This document shows, one piece after another, positions 1 through 8,225 of a stretch of 12,990 nucleotides of DNA (the stretch's first letter is position 1; each line of letters begins with the position of its first letter). This DNA comes from an uncultured Kiritimatiellota bacterium (lineage in GTDB: Bacteria > Verrucomicrobiota > Kiritimatiellia > RFP12 > UBA1067), in the NCBI GenBank assembly GCA_934667295.1, contig CAKULR010000028.1, forward strand, positions 1 through 12,990, read 5' to 3'. A program made the translations under genes and the position numbers. Under the pieces are notes generated by a model. That model saw nothing but the letters and a program-made list of their open reading frames with translations. It made no database searches and was not told the origin of the DNA.

Positions 1-402
1 GTGGAGGAGACGTGGGCCGTGGCGCGCGCGTTCGCGGCGGAGCTGAAGCCGGGCGACGTCGTGTGCCTCGAAGGGGCCCTCGGCGCGGGCACGACGACGT
101 TTACGCAGGGGCTCGCCGCGGCCCTCGGCGCGAAGCGCGCGGTGACGAGCCCCACGTTCTGCCTCGTCGTCGAGCATCCGACGGACCGCTTCCTGCTCGT
201 CCACATGGACCTCTACCGCCTCCACGACGCGGACGACGTGCTGACGATCGGCTGGGAGGACTACCTCTCGCGCGGCGCGGTGCTGTTCGTGGAATGGCCC
301 GACCGCGCCGGGGACCTCATCCCCGCGTCGGCCTGGCACGTGTCGCTTGCGCTCGGCGAGGACGAGGAGCGCCGCACGATCTCCTTCCGCCACGGCGCCT
401 AG
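1..402 (+). CDS. tsaE: TsaE, tRNA threonylcarbamoyladenosine biosynthesis ATPase (5' end probably outside window; Walker A lysine replaced)
   Basis: TsaE is the small P-loop ATPase that works with TsaB and TsaD to make t6A at position 37 of ANN-decoding tRNAs in the cytoplasm. Numbered from the GTG at base 1, the family landmarks are the P-loop region at 25-34, SPTF at 50-53, HMDLYR at 68-73 and VEW at 97-99. The length of 133 aa is slightly short: homologues usually have a few more residues before the ET motif, so the true start may lie upstream of the window. The P-loop is odd. The family reads GAGKTT, but here residue 31 is Thr (codon ACG at 91-93), so the ATP-binding lysine is missing. 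This could be a sequencing error, loss of activity or a real variant. The stop codon overlaps that of the convergent reductase gene. Family assignment is firm; activity is uncertain. Confidence 0.9.
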   Translation: MEETWAVARAFAAELKPGDVVCLEGALGAGTTTFTQGLAAALGAKRAVTSPTFCLVVEHPTDRFLLVHMDLYRLHDADDVLTIGWEDYLSRGAVLFVEWPDRAGDLIPASAWHVSLALGEDEERRTISFRHGA

Positions 403-1904
403 CGCTGTGCGAGGGTGGCGAGAATGCGCTGTTCGAGGAAGGCGGGGAGGTCGTGGGCGGGGATGGGGGAAAGGGCGGCGTCGGGTGCGCCGAGGCGGGC
501 GGGGTTCGTGGAACCGGGCGTGTAGGCCGTCTCGGCGTCGGCGCCGTTCAACTTGCGTCCGGCGAAGCCGAATGCCGCGAGCGGCTGGTTCGTGCAGGAG
601 TTCGGGCACCCGCTGATGCGCACGTCGTTGAGGAGCGCGCGCGCGACGGCGATCTTCCGGGGTGTGTCGAGGGGCTGGTACTTCGCGTCGAAGAAGGCGG
701 CGACGGCGTGCCCGATGGCGGGCGCGTCGGTGACGCCGCTCTTGCAGACGGTGCAGCCGACGCAGGTGCGGATGTTGCCGACGAAGCTGCGGGCGAGGTA
801 GTCGCGGTCGAGGTCCGCGAGGACGGTGTACACGCCCGCGAGCTGGTCTTCGGGGACGACGAGGCCGAGGTCGAGCGAGGTGAGGATTTCGAAGCGCGTC
901 GCGCCGAAGGGCGCAAGCGCCGCCACGAGGGCGTCGAGTTCGTCCGCCGTGAAGTTGCCGAAGGGGACGAAGAGGCGGACGGCGGCGCGGCCGTGGGCGA
1001 GCGGCGTCACGGCGAGCGTGCGCCAGGCGTCGAATCCCGCGCACGCGGCGGCGGGGACGGGAAAGGCCGTGGCGGGCGGCGGTTCGGAGGATGGAAGGTC
1101 CATGTCCTCGGCGGGCATCCGGTCGAACGCGGACCGGAGGAGGCGTGCAAATTCCGCGTCGCCGAGGTCTTCGCGCAGGAAGCGGATGCGCGCGTGCGCG
1201 CGGTTCGTGCGGCAGCCCCGTTCGTTGAAGAGGACGGTGAGGGCCTTCGCGAGGCGGATGCAGTCCGGGGCGGGCAGGGCGTCGAAGAGCCTGAAGCCGA
1301 GGCGCGGCTTGAAGCCGATGCCGCCGCCGAGGTAGGTCTCGAAGACAGGCCGGCCGTCCACGGCCTTCGCGACGAAGCCGAGGTCGTTCGACTGGGCGAG
1401 GACGGCGTCGGCAGGGCGGTCCGCAAAGGCGATCTTGAGCTTGCGGGGGAGTCCGTAGGCGAGGTCGAAGGAGGCGAAGGCGCGCGAGAGGGCCTGGGCG
1501 TAGGGGAGGACGTCGAAGACGGAATCCGCGTGGAGGCCGGAGAAGGCGCCGACGCACGTGTTGCGGAAGGTGTCGCCGCCGCCGCCACGGAAATGGAAGC
1601 CGACTGCCTCGCAGGCGGCGAGCGCGGCGGTGACGTGCGCGGCGGGGATGCCGTGGAGCTGGAGGTCCTGGCGCGTCGTCAGGTGGACGTGGCTGCCGCC
1701 GTAGGTGCGCAGGAGGGCGGCGGCGTGGCGGAGGTCGTCCGCCGTGACGCGCCCGCCCACGCGCCGGATGCGCATCATCGTGCGGTCATCGCGCTGCTGG
1801 TAGATGCCGAAGCCGGCGGAACGGCCCTTGAGCGCCTTGGCGTCGATACGGCCGGCGACGTAGTCCGTCCACGCGGCGACGAGCGGTTTCTGGAAATCCT
1901 GCAT
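399..1904 (-). CDS. Siroheme-[4Fe-4S] nitrite/sulfite reductase
   Basis: This is a 501-aa ferredoxin-type nitrite/sulfite reductase of the NirA/CysI family, which carries out six-electron reduction of nitrite or sulfite in the cytoplasm. It has the duplicated ferredoxin-like plus siroheme/4Fe-4S domain order. The first half contains TTRQD (76-80), RNTC (114-117) and the active-site K-L-K (155-157). The cluster ligands are C381-x5-C387 and C433-x3-C437, with an additional Cys at 384. Sequence alone does not settle whether the substrate is nitrite or sulfite. The ATG at 1904 is chosen because AGGAAGGA-type SD sequence lies six bases upstream. A GTG at 1940 would add 12 residues but lies at or before the predicted transcription start. 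No siroheme-synthesis or electron-donor gene is adjacent. The gene is downstream of, and on the same strand as, the MATE gene, with a promoter of its own in the gap. Confidence 0.93.
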   Translation of the reverse strand: MQDFQKPLVAAWTDYVAGRIDAKALKGRSAGFGIYQQRDDRTMMRIRRVGGRVTADDLRHAAALLRTYGGSHVHLTTRQDLQLHGIPAAHVTAALAACEAVGFHFRGGGGDTFRNTCVGAFSGLHADSVFDVLPYAQALSRAFASFDLAYGLPRKLKIAFADRPADAVLAQSNDLGFVAKAVDGRPVFETYLGGGIGFKPRLGFRLFDALPAPDCIRLAKALTVLFNERGCRTNRAHARIRFLREDLGDAEFARLLRSAFDRMPAEDMDLPSSEPPPATAFPVPAAACAGFDAWRTLAVTPLAHGRAAVRLFVPFGNFTADELDALVAALAPFGATRFEILTSLDLGLVVPEDQLAGVYTVLADLDRDYLARSFVGNIRTCVGCTVCKSGVTDAPAIGHAVAAFFDAKYQPLDTPRKIAVARALLNDVRISGCPNSCTNQPLAAFGFAGRKLNGADAETAYTPGSTNPARLGAPDAALSPIPAHDLPAFLEQRILATLAQR

Positions 1905-1944
1905 GATCGGTCCTTCCTTCTTCATGTTGGGGCAAAACACTGAA

Positions 1945-1953
1945 ATTGTACCA
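1945..1953 (-). promoter_or_regulatory. Extended -10 promoter of the nitrite/sulfite reductase gene
   Basis: On the minus strand this reads TGG followed by TACAAT, one mismatch from the -10 consensus. It lies in the 57-bp gap between the MATE and reductase genes. Transcription is expected to start near 1938, giving a leader of about 34 nt that contains the GAAGGAAGGA Shine-Dalgarno sequence (1911-1920). No clear -35 box is seen. Confidence 0.55.
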
Positions 1954-1961
1954 TTCCCGCC

Positions 1962-3341
1962 TCAGCGCGTCACGAGGTCGTCGACGAGGCGCAGGCGCTT
2001 CCAGCGGCCCCGGACGAACCGCACGATGCAGGTCGTGGCGCAGACGCCGCAGTAGAAGGGCATCGTGAGCCAGAGGAACGTGATCGAGGGGGCGAGCCAT
2101 AGGACAAGGAAGACGACGGGCATCCAGAGGCCGAGGGAGATGGCGAGCAGGGCGAACATGACGAACTTCGTGTCGCCCGCGCCCTTGAGCGCGCCGCCCA
2201 CGATGAGGCTGACGGCGTCGAAGAAGGCCCAGGAGAGCATGATCCACATGAGCGTGCGGCCGAGGACGTGGAAGGAGGCGGCGTCGAAGGCCGTTTCGGG
2301 ACCGCGAAAGGCGTCCATGATGGGGACGGAGAAGAGGAAGACCACGACCGCGAAGAGGACCACGTAGGCGCCGCCGAGGGCGAGGGCGCTCTTCGTGGCG
2401 CGGATCGAGGCGGCGACGTCGTTCGCGCCCTGGTACTGCCCGACGAGCACGATGGTGCCCTGTCCGAGCCCGAGCAGGGGGGCGAAGGAGATGTAGTTGA
2501 CGGTGAAGACGATGTTGGAGACGGCGAGGGAGAGGGCGTCGAGGCGGCCGGTGGCCATCACGAAGACGGTGAAGGTGGCGACGTCGAGGAACTGGTGGAG
2601 GCCGGAGGGGAGGCCGTAGCGGACGATGCGCCGGAGGAGGTCGGGACGCGGGCGGAGCGCGGCGAGGTAGCGGCGGCGCCCCCGGAGGGCGGGTTCGAAG
2701 AGGGTGGCGGCGCCGAGGATGAGACAGGGGACGACGGCGGCGAGGGCGGTGGCCCAGCCCGCGCCGACGATGCCCCAGCGTCCGCAGCCGCCGTGCCCGA
2801 AGATGAACATCCAGTCGAGGAGGACGTTCGAGAGGCTGCCGACGCAGGTGGCGACGCCCACGAGGCGGGTCTTGTTCTGTCCGGCGAAGTAGCCGGCGAG
2901 GACGGCCTGGAAGACGCAGAAGACGCCGCCGACCTGGAGGATGCCGTAGTAGGCCTTCTCGTCGGCGAGGATGGCGGGGGCGTGTCCGGCGAGGGTGAAG
3001 AGGGCGTTCCCGAGGGGAATCGAGAGGAGGATGAGCGGAAGGGCCGCGAGCGCGAGCCAGAGGCCCTGTCCGTAGGCCGCGGCGGCGTCGCGCTTCGAGC
3101 CGGCGCCGTGGAACTGGGCGACGAAGGTGCCGGAGTAGCTGGCCGTGGCGACGAGCAGGCAGATGAAGAGCCAGCTGAGGATGCCGCCGGGGAGGGAGGC
3201 CTGGATGGCGTCGTCCGAGTAGCGCGCGAGGAAAACGCGGTCCGTGAACTGGTTGATTGCGTGCGCGCCCATTGCGAGCACGAGGGGCAGCGTGGTGCGC
3301 AGGACGTCCCGGAGGTCTCCTTTTTTCCGTGAAGTGAACAT
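1962..3341 (-). CDS. MATE family multidrug/toxin efflux transporter
   Basis: This 459-aa inner-membrane protein has the length expected for the MATE family, which exports cationic drugs or metabolites in exchange for Na+ or H+. The two homologous halves are visible: TFVAQFHGAG at 72-81 and TIVLVGQYQGA at 296-306 are matching copies of the family's Q-x-x-GA signature. The motif NVLLDWMFIFG (172-182) and GAGWAT (193-198) are also typical. Most of the chain is hydrophobic helices with short charged loops. A basic C-terminal tail (RGRWKRLRL) would face the cytoplasm. The substrate cannot be told. There is no SD sequence before the ATG, but a perfect TATAAT ends only seven bases upstream, so the mRNA is probably leaderless. 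The gene is divergent from the EamA transporter gene. Confidence 0.93.
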   Translation of the reverse strand: MFTSRKKGDLRDVLRTTLPLVLAMGAHAINQFTDRVFLARYSDDAIQASLPGGILSWLFICLLVATASYSGTFVAQFHGAGSKRDAAAAYGQGLWLALAALPLILLSIPLGNALFTLAGHAPAILADEKAYYGILQVGGVFCVFQAVLAGYFAGQNKTRLVGVATCVGSLSNVLLDWMFIFGHGGCGRWGIVGAGWATALAAVVPCLILGAATLFEPALRGRRRYLAALRPRPDLLRRIVRYGLPSGLHQFLDVATFTVFVMATGRLDALSLAVSNIVFTVNYISFAPLLGLGQGTIVLVGQYQGANDVAASIRATKSALALGGAYVVLFAVVVFLFSVPIMDAFRGPETAFDAASFHVLGRTLMWIMLSWAFFDAVSLIVGGALKGAGDTKFVMFALLAISLGLWMPVVFLVLWLAPSITFLWLTMPFYCGVCATTCIVRFVRGRWKRLRLVDDLVTR

Positions 3342-3348
3342 GGCGGGT

Positions 3349-3357
3349 ATTATACCA
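3349..3357 (-). promoter_or_regulatory. Extended -10 promoter of the MATE gene, predicted leaderless
   Basis: The minus strand reads TGG-TATAAT, a perfect -10 hexamer with an extended TG. Only seven bases separate it from the ATG at 3341, so transcription should start at or within a base or two of the start codon. There is no SD sequence, which agrees with leaderless translation. Confidence 0.65.
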
Positions 3358-3371
3358 TCTTACGGCATTTA

Positions 3372-3380
3372 TGCTAAACT
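3372..3380 (+). promoter_or_regulatory. Probable extended -10 promoter of the EamA transporter gene
   Basis: The site reads TGC-TAAACT, with two mismatches from TATAAT but the same TG[G/C] extension as the other promoters in the window. Transcription would start near 3387, leaving a leader of about 29 nt with GGAAAGG (3399-3405) as a possible SD ten bases before the ATG. It sits back to back with the MATE promoter. Confidence 0.4.
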
Positions 3381-3415
3381 AACTGACCGCTGTTTCTCGG
3401 AAAGGTTGACGAAGA

Positions 3416-4288
3416 ATGGACTGGACGGTGTGGATTCTCCTGAGCGCGGTCTTCCTCGCGTTCTACGACATTGCCAAGAAGGCGAGCGTGCGGAACAACG
3501 CGGTGCTGCCGACGCTGCTCATCTCGACGTGCTGCGGGGGGAGCGCGTTCATCGCGGCGGCGCTCCTCTTCGGCGACGTCCGGGCGCTGCTGCACCCGGA
3601 AGGGTGGGTGCTGGCGCTGGCCGCCAGCAAGTCCGTCATCGTCGCGACGTCGTGGATCCTCACCTTCTGCGCCCTGCGCACGCTCCCGATCACCATCGCG
3701 ACGCCGATCCGCGCAAGCGCCCCGGCGCTCGTCTTCGTGGCGGCGTTCTTCTGCTACGGGGAGGTGCCGACCTGGATCCAGGGCATCGGGATGCTGTTCG
3801 TCTTCGGCGGCTACTGGGCGTTCTCCTGGGCGGGGCGCCACGAGGGCATCGACTTCCTGCGGAACCGCGCCGTGTGGTGCGCCGTGGGCGGCATGTGCTG
3901 CTCGGCGTGTTCGAGCCTGTGGGACAAGTACGTCTTCCAGGTCTGCGCGGCGCCGGTGGAGGTGGTGCAGTTCTGGTTCCAGATCGGCCTCGTCGCCGTC
4001 TACGGCCTGCTGCTCGCGGGGCGCACGCTCCTGCGCCTCCGCCACGACCCGTTCGAGTGGCGGTGGACGATCCCCTGCGTGGGGACCCTCCTCGCGTGTG
4101 CGGACTGGCTCTACTTCAAGGGGCTTTCCATTCCGGACGTCCCCATCTCCGTCGGTTCGCTCCTGCGTCGCTTCTCGGTGGTGATCACCTTCGTGCTCGG
4201 CGCGGCGTTCTTCCACGAGACGAACCTGCGCCGCAAGGCGTTCGCCCTCGCCGCGATTCTCGTGGGCGTCGTCCTGCTTGCCCTCTGA
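3416..4288 (+). CDS. EamA/DMT family transporter
   Basis: This 290-aa, strongly hydrophobic protein has the size and two-repeat layout of EamA (drug/metabolite transporter superfamily) permeases, about ten membrane helices in two five-helix halves (roughly 1-135 and 145-290). Family-like stretches include the segment around residues 80-110 (ILTFCALRTLPITIATPIRA), where homologues have an A-(L/A)-x-x-x-P-(V/I)-x-x-A pattern. In the second half the same position is occupied by KGLSIPDVPISVGSLLRR, again followed by a helix and an E-T/K-x-x-R-K loop. Members export or import small metabolites at the inner membrane; the substrate is unknown here. The gene is read divergently from the MATE gene. 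Its end is followed after 21 bases by the NifX-like gene, which has its own promoter. Confidence 0.88.
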   Translation: MDWTVWILLSAVFLAFYDIAKKASVRNNAVLPTLLISTCCGGSAFIAAALLFGDVRALLHPEGWVLALAASKSVIVATSWILTFCALRTLPITIATPIRASAPALVFVAAFFCYGEVPTWIQGIGMLFVFGGYWAFSWAGRHEGIDFLRNRAVWCAVGGMCCSACSSLWDKYVFQVCAAPVEVVQFWFQIGLVAVYGLLLAGRTLLRLRHDPFEWRWTIPCVGTLLACADWLYFKGLSIPDVPISVGSLLRRFSVVITFVLGAAFFHETNLRRKAFALAAILVGVVLLAL

Positions 4289-4293
4289 GAGTG

Positions 4294-4302
4294 TGCTATA
4301 CT
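4294..4302 (+). promoter_or_regulatory. Extended -10 promoter of the NifX-like gene, predicted leaderless
   Basis: The site reads TGC-TATACT (one mismatch) in the 21-bp gap after the EamA stop codon. The hexamer ends seven bases before the ATG at 4310, the same spacing as at the MATE gene. No SD sequence is present, so a leaderless mRNA is the simplest reading. The promoter probably also serves the DUF4954 gene downstream. Confidence 0.6.
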
Positions 4303-4309
4303 ATCCCGC

Positions 4310-4705
4310 ATGGACGCACAGATTGCCATTCCGTACGCCGAGGGGCGGATTTTCCCGCACCTCGGAAAGTCGACCCAGTTCAAGATCTACAGAATCGAAA
4401 AAGACCGCGTGGTGTCCTCCGAAATCGCCGACACCGAGGGGACGGGCCACGAAGACCTCGCCCTGTGGCTCGTGTGGCACGGGGTGAACGCCGTCATCTG
4501 CGGCAATGTCGGCCCCGGCATGCAGGGTGCCCTCGCGGGGGCGGGCATCGCGCTGCTCGCGGGCGTCACGGGCGCGGCGGACGAGGCGGTTGAAAAACTG
4601 CTCGCGGGCACGCTCGTCGCCGCGCAGACCGCGACCTGCGGCGGTTCCCACGGCGGTTGCGGCGGTCACTGCGGACACGGCTGCGGGGGCTGTCCCCACC
4701 ACTGA
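4310..4705 (+). CDS. NifX/NifB C-terminal-type (dinitrogenase iron-molybdenum cofactor) domain protein with Cys/His-rich tail
   Basis: This 131-aa soluble protein matches the dinitrogenase iron-molybdenum cofactor family. It opens with the typical IAIPYAEGRIFPHLGKSTQFKIY start, has GHEDLALWL near residue 46 where homologues place a metal-cluster loop, and the VNAVICGNVGPGMQGAL core around 59-75. Stand-alone members bind or carry metal-sulfur clusters and are not evidence of nitrogen fixation; no nif genes are visible here. The C-terminus is unusual. Residues 110-131 are almost only Gly, Cys and His, with Cys at 110, 117, 121, 125 and 128 and His at 114, 120, 123, 130 and 131, suggesting a metal-binding tail. 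The DUF4954 gene follows after 24 bases, which suggests co-transcription. Family call is good; the bound metal is unknown. Confidence 0.87.
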   Translation: MDAQIAIPYAEGRIFPHLGKSTQFKIYRIEKDRVVSSEIADTEGTGHEDLALWLVWHGVNAVICGNVGPGMQGALAGAGIALLAGVTGAADEAVEKLLAGTLVAAQTATCGGSHGGCGGHCGHGCGGCPHH

Positions 4706-4729
4706 GACGCGGGAAGGGGAGGTGCGCAC

Positions 4730-6718
4730 ATGGCGTATCGGCAGTTGACGGCGCACGAGATCGCCGCCCTGGAGGCGCAGGGCTGTTCGGCCGAGGACTG
4801 GCGGGCGGTCGAGGTCGCGCCGGACTTCGACGCGGCGACGGTGCGCGACACGGCCTTTTCGGGAACGTGCCGCCTCGGCGCGTTCCGCAAGACGTTTACG
4901 CTGCCGGGCGGCGTCCGCAAGCCGGCGGGCGTCTACCGCGCGACGCTGCACAACGTGACGGTGGGCGACGACTGCCGCATCTCGAACGTCCGCAGTTACA
5001 TCGCGAACTACGACGTCGGCGCGGGCGCGCTCATCGGCAACGTCGACAAGATCTACGTCGAGGGCGAAACGGGCTTCGGCAACGGCGTCGAGGTCTCCGT
5101 CCTGAACGAGACGGGCGGGCGCGAGGTGACGATCCACACGGCGCTCACGGCGCACGAGGCGTATCTGGAGGCGATGTACCGGCACCGTCCGCAGCTCGTC
5201 GCCGCGCTCAAGCGCTTTGCGCAGGCGCAGACGGCGGCCGCGCGGTCGTCGCGCGGCATGATCGGGTGCGGCGCGACGGTCGTCGACACGGGACTCGTCC
5301 GTAACGTCTTCATCGGCGACGGCGCGGTGGTGGACGGCGCGGCGCGGCTCTCGAACGGTTCGCTGGTGAGCCGGCTCGACTCGCCCGTCGTGATCGGGCG
5401 CGGCGTCAGCGCGGACGACTTCATCGTGCAGGACGGCTCGCGCGTCGAGGACGGCACGCGCCTCACGCGCTGCTACGTCGGGCAGTCGTGCGAGCTCGGC
5501 CACGGCTATTCGGCGAGCGATTCGCTCTTCTTCTGCAACTGCCAGGAGGAGAACGGCGAGGCCTGTGCGGTCTTCGCGGGGCCGTTCACCGTCACGCACC
5601 ACAAGTCGACGCTGCTCATCGCCGGCATGTTCAGTTTCATGAACGCGGGCTCGGGCTCGAACCAGTCCAACCACATGTACAAGCTCGGGCCCATCCACCA
5701 GGGCGCGCTGGAGCGCGGTTCGAAGACGGCGTCCGACTCGTACATCCTCTGGCCCGCGCGCATCGGCGCGTTCTCGCTCGTGATGGGGCGTCACACGACG
5801 AACCCCGACACGTCGAGCCTGCCGTTCTCGTACCTGATCGAGTCGAAGGGCGTGACGTACCTCGTGCCCGGCGTGAACCTGCGCAGCGTCGGCACGATCC
5901 GCGACGTGCAGAAGTGGCCGAAGCGCGACCGTCGCGCGCCGGAGGGACGCCTCGACAAGGTGAACTTCAACCTCCTCTCGCCCTACACGATCGACAAGAT
6001 GGTGCGTGGCATCGCGATTCTCGAAAGCCTGCGCGCGCTGTCGGGCGCGACGAGCGACACCTACGCCTACCGGAGCGCGCGCATCACGAACGCCGCGCTG
6101 GAGAAGGGCATCGGCTTCTATCGAATGGCGATCGACAAGTTCCTCGGCAACTCGCTCATCTCGCGACTGGAGACGATCGTGGACGGCGACTACCTTGGCA
6201 AACTCAAGCCGACGACGCGCGCGGGGTTGGGCGACTGGGTAGACCTGTCGGGACTCCTCGCGCCCCACACGTGCGTGAGCGCGATCCTCGACGACGTGGA
6301 GTCCGGGCGGATCGCCTCCTGTGCGGAGCTGGACGCGCGGATGGCCGACCTGCAGGCGCGTTACTACGACTACGAGTGGACGTGGGCCTACGACCTCATG
6401 CTCCGCTACTACGGGCTGGAGGAGGGGAAGATCGGCTATCGGGATCTCGTGACGATCATCCGCCGCTGGCGCGCATCCGTCCTGAAGCTCGACGACATGC
6501 TCTACGAGGACGCGCGCAAGGAGTTCTCGCTTTCGACGAAGACCGGCTTCGGCTTCGACGGGCTCGGCGCGACGACCGAGGCGGACTTCGCGGGCGTGCG
6601 CGGCACGTTCGAGACGAATCCGTTCGTCCACGAGGTCACGGCGCACCGGGAGCGCAAGAACGCGCTCGGCACGCGCTGGATCGACCGCCTCAACGCGCTC
6701 GCCGGAAAGGTCATGTAG
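4730..6718 (+). CDS. DUF4954 family protein with left-handed beta-helix (hexapeptide) repeats
   Basis: This 662-aa soluble protein is recognised as DUF4954, a full-length family known mainly from Bacteroidota, spirochaetes and related gut bacteria. The N-terminus (YRQLTAHEIAALEAQGC) and LNETGGREV at about 125-133 are family signatures. Hexapeptide-like turns (about 75-270) indicate a left-handed beta-helix like that of sugar-nucleotide acyl- or nucleotidyltransferases. The most conserved block runs from about 282 to 326, including THHK (289-292) and SFMNAGSGSNQSNH. The C-terminal third is predicted helical. The biochemical role is unknown; a sugar-nucleotide-related activity is only suggested by the fold. 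A good SD sequence (GGGGAGG, seven bases from the ATG) supports the start. It probably shares a transcript with the NifX-like gene upstream and the serine hydrolase gene 33 bases downstream. Confidence 0.88.
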   Translation: MAYRQLTAHEIAALEAQGCSAEDWRAVEVAPDFDAATVRDTAFSGTCRLGAFRKTFTLPGGVRKPAGVYRATLHNVTVGDDCRISNVRSYIANYDVGAGALIGNVDKIYVEGETGFGNGVEVSVLNETGGREVTIHTALTAHEAYLEAMYRHRPQLVAALKRFAQAQTAAARSSRGMIGCGATVVDTGLVRNVFIGDGAVVDGAARLSNGSLVSRLDSPVVIGRGVSADDFIVQDGSRVEDGTRLTRCYVGQSCELGHGYSASDSLFFCNCQEENGEACAVFAGPFTVTHHKSTLLIAGMFSFMNAGSGSNQSNHMYKLGPIHQGALERGSKTASDSYILWPARIGAFSLVMGRHTTNPDTSSLPFSYLIESKGVTYLVPGVNLRSVGTIRDVQKWPKRDRRAPEGRLDKVNFNLLSPYTIDKMVRGIAILESLRALSGATSDTYAYRSARITNAALEKGIGFYRMAIDKFLGNSLISRLETIVDGDYLGKLKPTTRAGLGDWVDLSGLLAPHTCVSAILDDVESGRIASCAELDARMADLQARYYDYEWTWAYDLMLRYYGLEEGKIGYRDLVTIIRRWRASVLKLDDMLYEDARKEFSLSTKTGFGFDGLGATTEADFAGVRGTFETNPFVHEVTAHRERKNALGTRWIDRLNALAGKVM

Positions 6719-6751
6719 GAACATCAACTGTTTGCGAAGGGAACATGTGAC

Positions 6752-8194
6752 ATGGGTCTGAAGAGGAAGATGGTGGCGGTTCTGCTTTCGGTCGTGGCCG
6801 GGATGTGGGGGACGCTGTGTGCCCGGGATTTCGAGCGGGCCTCGCCGGAGTCGCAGGGCGTCTCGTCTGCTGCGATCCAGCGGTGGATCGAGGCGTGCGA
6901 GAGCGACGCGGCGACGAACCGCTTCGGCCACGGCTACGTACACGGATTCGTCATCCTGCGCCACGGACGCCTCATCGCCGAGGGGACCTGGGCACCGCAG
7001 AATACGCTGGAGCGTCCGCACATGCTCTATTCGCATTCGAAGAGCTTCACGTCGACGGCCATCGGCTTCCTCGTGGACGACGGTAAGCTCGACCTCGACC
7101 GCCGCGTCGTGTCCCTCTTTCCCGACGCGGCGCCGGCGGAGCCGTCCGAGAACCTGCGGCAGGTCCGGGTGCGCGACCTCCTCACGATGAACCTCGGCGC
7201 CGACCATACGGACGCCGAGCGCGACGACATCGCGGGCGACTGGGTGCGGGCGCTGCTGCGCAACAGGATCGACCGCGAGCCGGGGACGGGCTTCAAGTAC
7301 GATTCGGGCGCGACGCACCTCCTGGCGGCCATCGTCGAAAGAATCAGCGGAAAACCGCTGATGGCGTTTCTCAAGGAGCGGCTGTTCGATCCGCTCGGCA
7401 TGGCGAGCCCCTGGTCGACGGTCTCGCCCACGGGCGTCGCCTGTGGCGGCTGGGGCATGAACATGACGACGCGCGACCTCGCGCGGTTCGGACAGTTCCT
7501 CCTGCAGGAGGGGCGATGGGACGGGCGGCAGCTGCTCTCGCGCGAGTGGGTGCGCCTCGCGACGGCACGCCAGACCTGGTCGGGCGGCATCGTCGTCCAG
7601 GCCCAGACGATTGGCTCGGGCAGCGACTGGAACCAGGGCTATGGCTTCCAGTTCTGGCGCTGCCGCCACGGGGCGTACCGCGCGGACGGCGCGGCGGGAC
7701 AGCTGACCGTCGTCTTCCCCGAGCAGGATGCCGTCGTCTCGGTCCATGCGGGACTCGGCAACATGCAGCGCGAACTGGACCTGATCTGGACGCATCTGCT
7801 GCCGGCGTTCGGCCCGGCGCCGTGCGCGGTGGACACCGCCGCCGAGGCGCGGCTGCGCGCGAAGTGCGCGTCTCTCGCGCTGCCGCTGAAGGGGAACGGA
7901 ACCGCCGTCTTCGAGGGTTTCGACGCGGCATCCGTCGAGCCGGCGGCGACGGGCTGGACGCTGGTTCGGAAGGACGGTCGCCGTCTTGTCGTCGGACGGG
8001 GTACCTGGGCCGTGACGCGCTGGACGTTCAACGAGTCGAACGTCGAGCCGCTTTTCGCGAACTGCGGTACGCACGAGATCGCCGCCAACGGACGGCTGTT
8101 GCCGGACGGCTCGCTGTCCGTGACCTGGCAGTTCCTCGGCGGCATCCGCCACGGCCGGTTCTCGGTTGATGCCTCTGCCTGCGGGGGTATGTGA
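6752..8194 (+). CDS. Secreted serine hydrolase, beta-lactamase/class C (penicillin-binding-protein-like) family
   Basis: This 480-aa protein belongs to the beta-lactamase-related serine hydrolases (COG1680-type), which include esterases, D-aminopeptidases and peptidases as well as true beta-lactamases. An N-terminal signal peptide is visible: basic residues (GLKRKM), a hydrophobic stretch and a likely cleavage near CARD at about 24, so export is expected. The catalytic SxxK is S94-H-S-K97; the Tyr motif is Y183-D-S185; the third motif, normally KTG or HxG, is probably represented by ADGAAGQ (311-317). About 120 C-terminal residues form a separate beta-rich domain, common in this family. Nothing shows that it confers beta-lactam resistance. 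The start codon has AAGGGAA about eight to ten bases upstream. It lies 33 bases after the DUF4954 gene and probably in the same operon. Confidence 0.88.
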   Translation: MGLKRKMVAVLLSVVAGMWGTLCARDFERASPESQGVSSAAIQRWIEACESDAATNRFGHGYVHGFVILRHGRLIAEGTWAPQNTLERPHMLYSHSKSFTSTAIGFLVDDGKLDLDRRVVSLFPDAAPAEPSENLRQVRVRDLLTMNLGADHTDAERDDIAGDWVRALLRNRIDREPGTGFKYDSGATHLLAAIVERISGKPLMAFLKERLFDPLGMASPWSTVSPTGVACGGWGMNMTTRDLARFGQFLLQEGRWDGRQLLSREWVRLATARQTWSGGIVVQAQTIGSGSDWNQGYGFQFWRCRHGAYRADGAAGQLTVVFPEQDAVVSVHAGLGNMQRELDLIWTHLLPAFGPAPCAVDTAAEARLRAKCASLALPLKGNGTAVFEGFDAASVEPAATGWTLVRKDGRRLVVGRGTWAVTRWTFNESNVEPLFANCGTHEIAANGRLLPDGSLSVTWQFLGGIRHGRFSVDASACGGM

Positions 8195-8225
8195 TTGTGT
8201 TGTTGTGCCGCATGTGAAGGGGATT

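Noticed and set aside
12..1943. A 643-codon open frame on the plus strand
   Set aside because: It overlaps tsaE in another frame and is antisense to the reductase gene; the composition is Gly/Arg/Glu-rich low complexity with no recognisable domain.
4310..4705. Evidence for nitrogen fixation
   Set aside because: The domain is shared by many non-nitrogen-fixing bacteria and no nif gene is nearby.
6752..8194. Antibiotic-resistance beta-lactamase
   Set aside because: The protein has an SxxK but no canonical YxN or KTG motifs and has an extra C-terminal domain, so it fits the broad serine-hydrolase family better.
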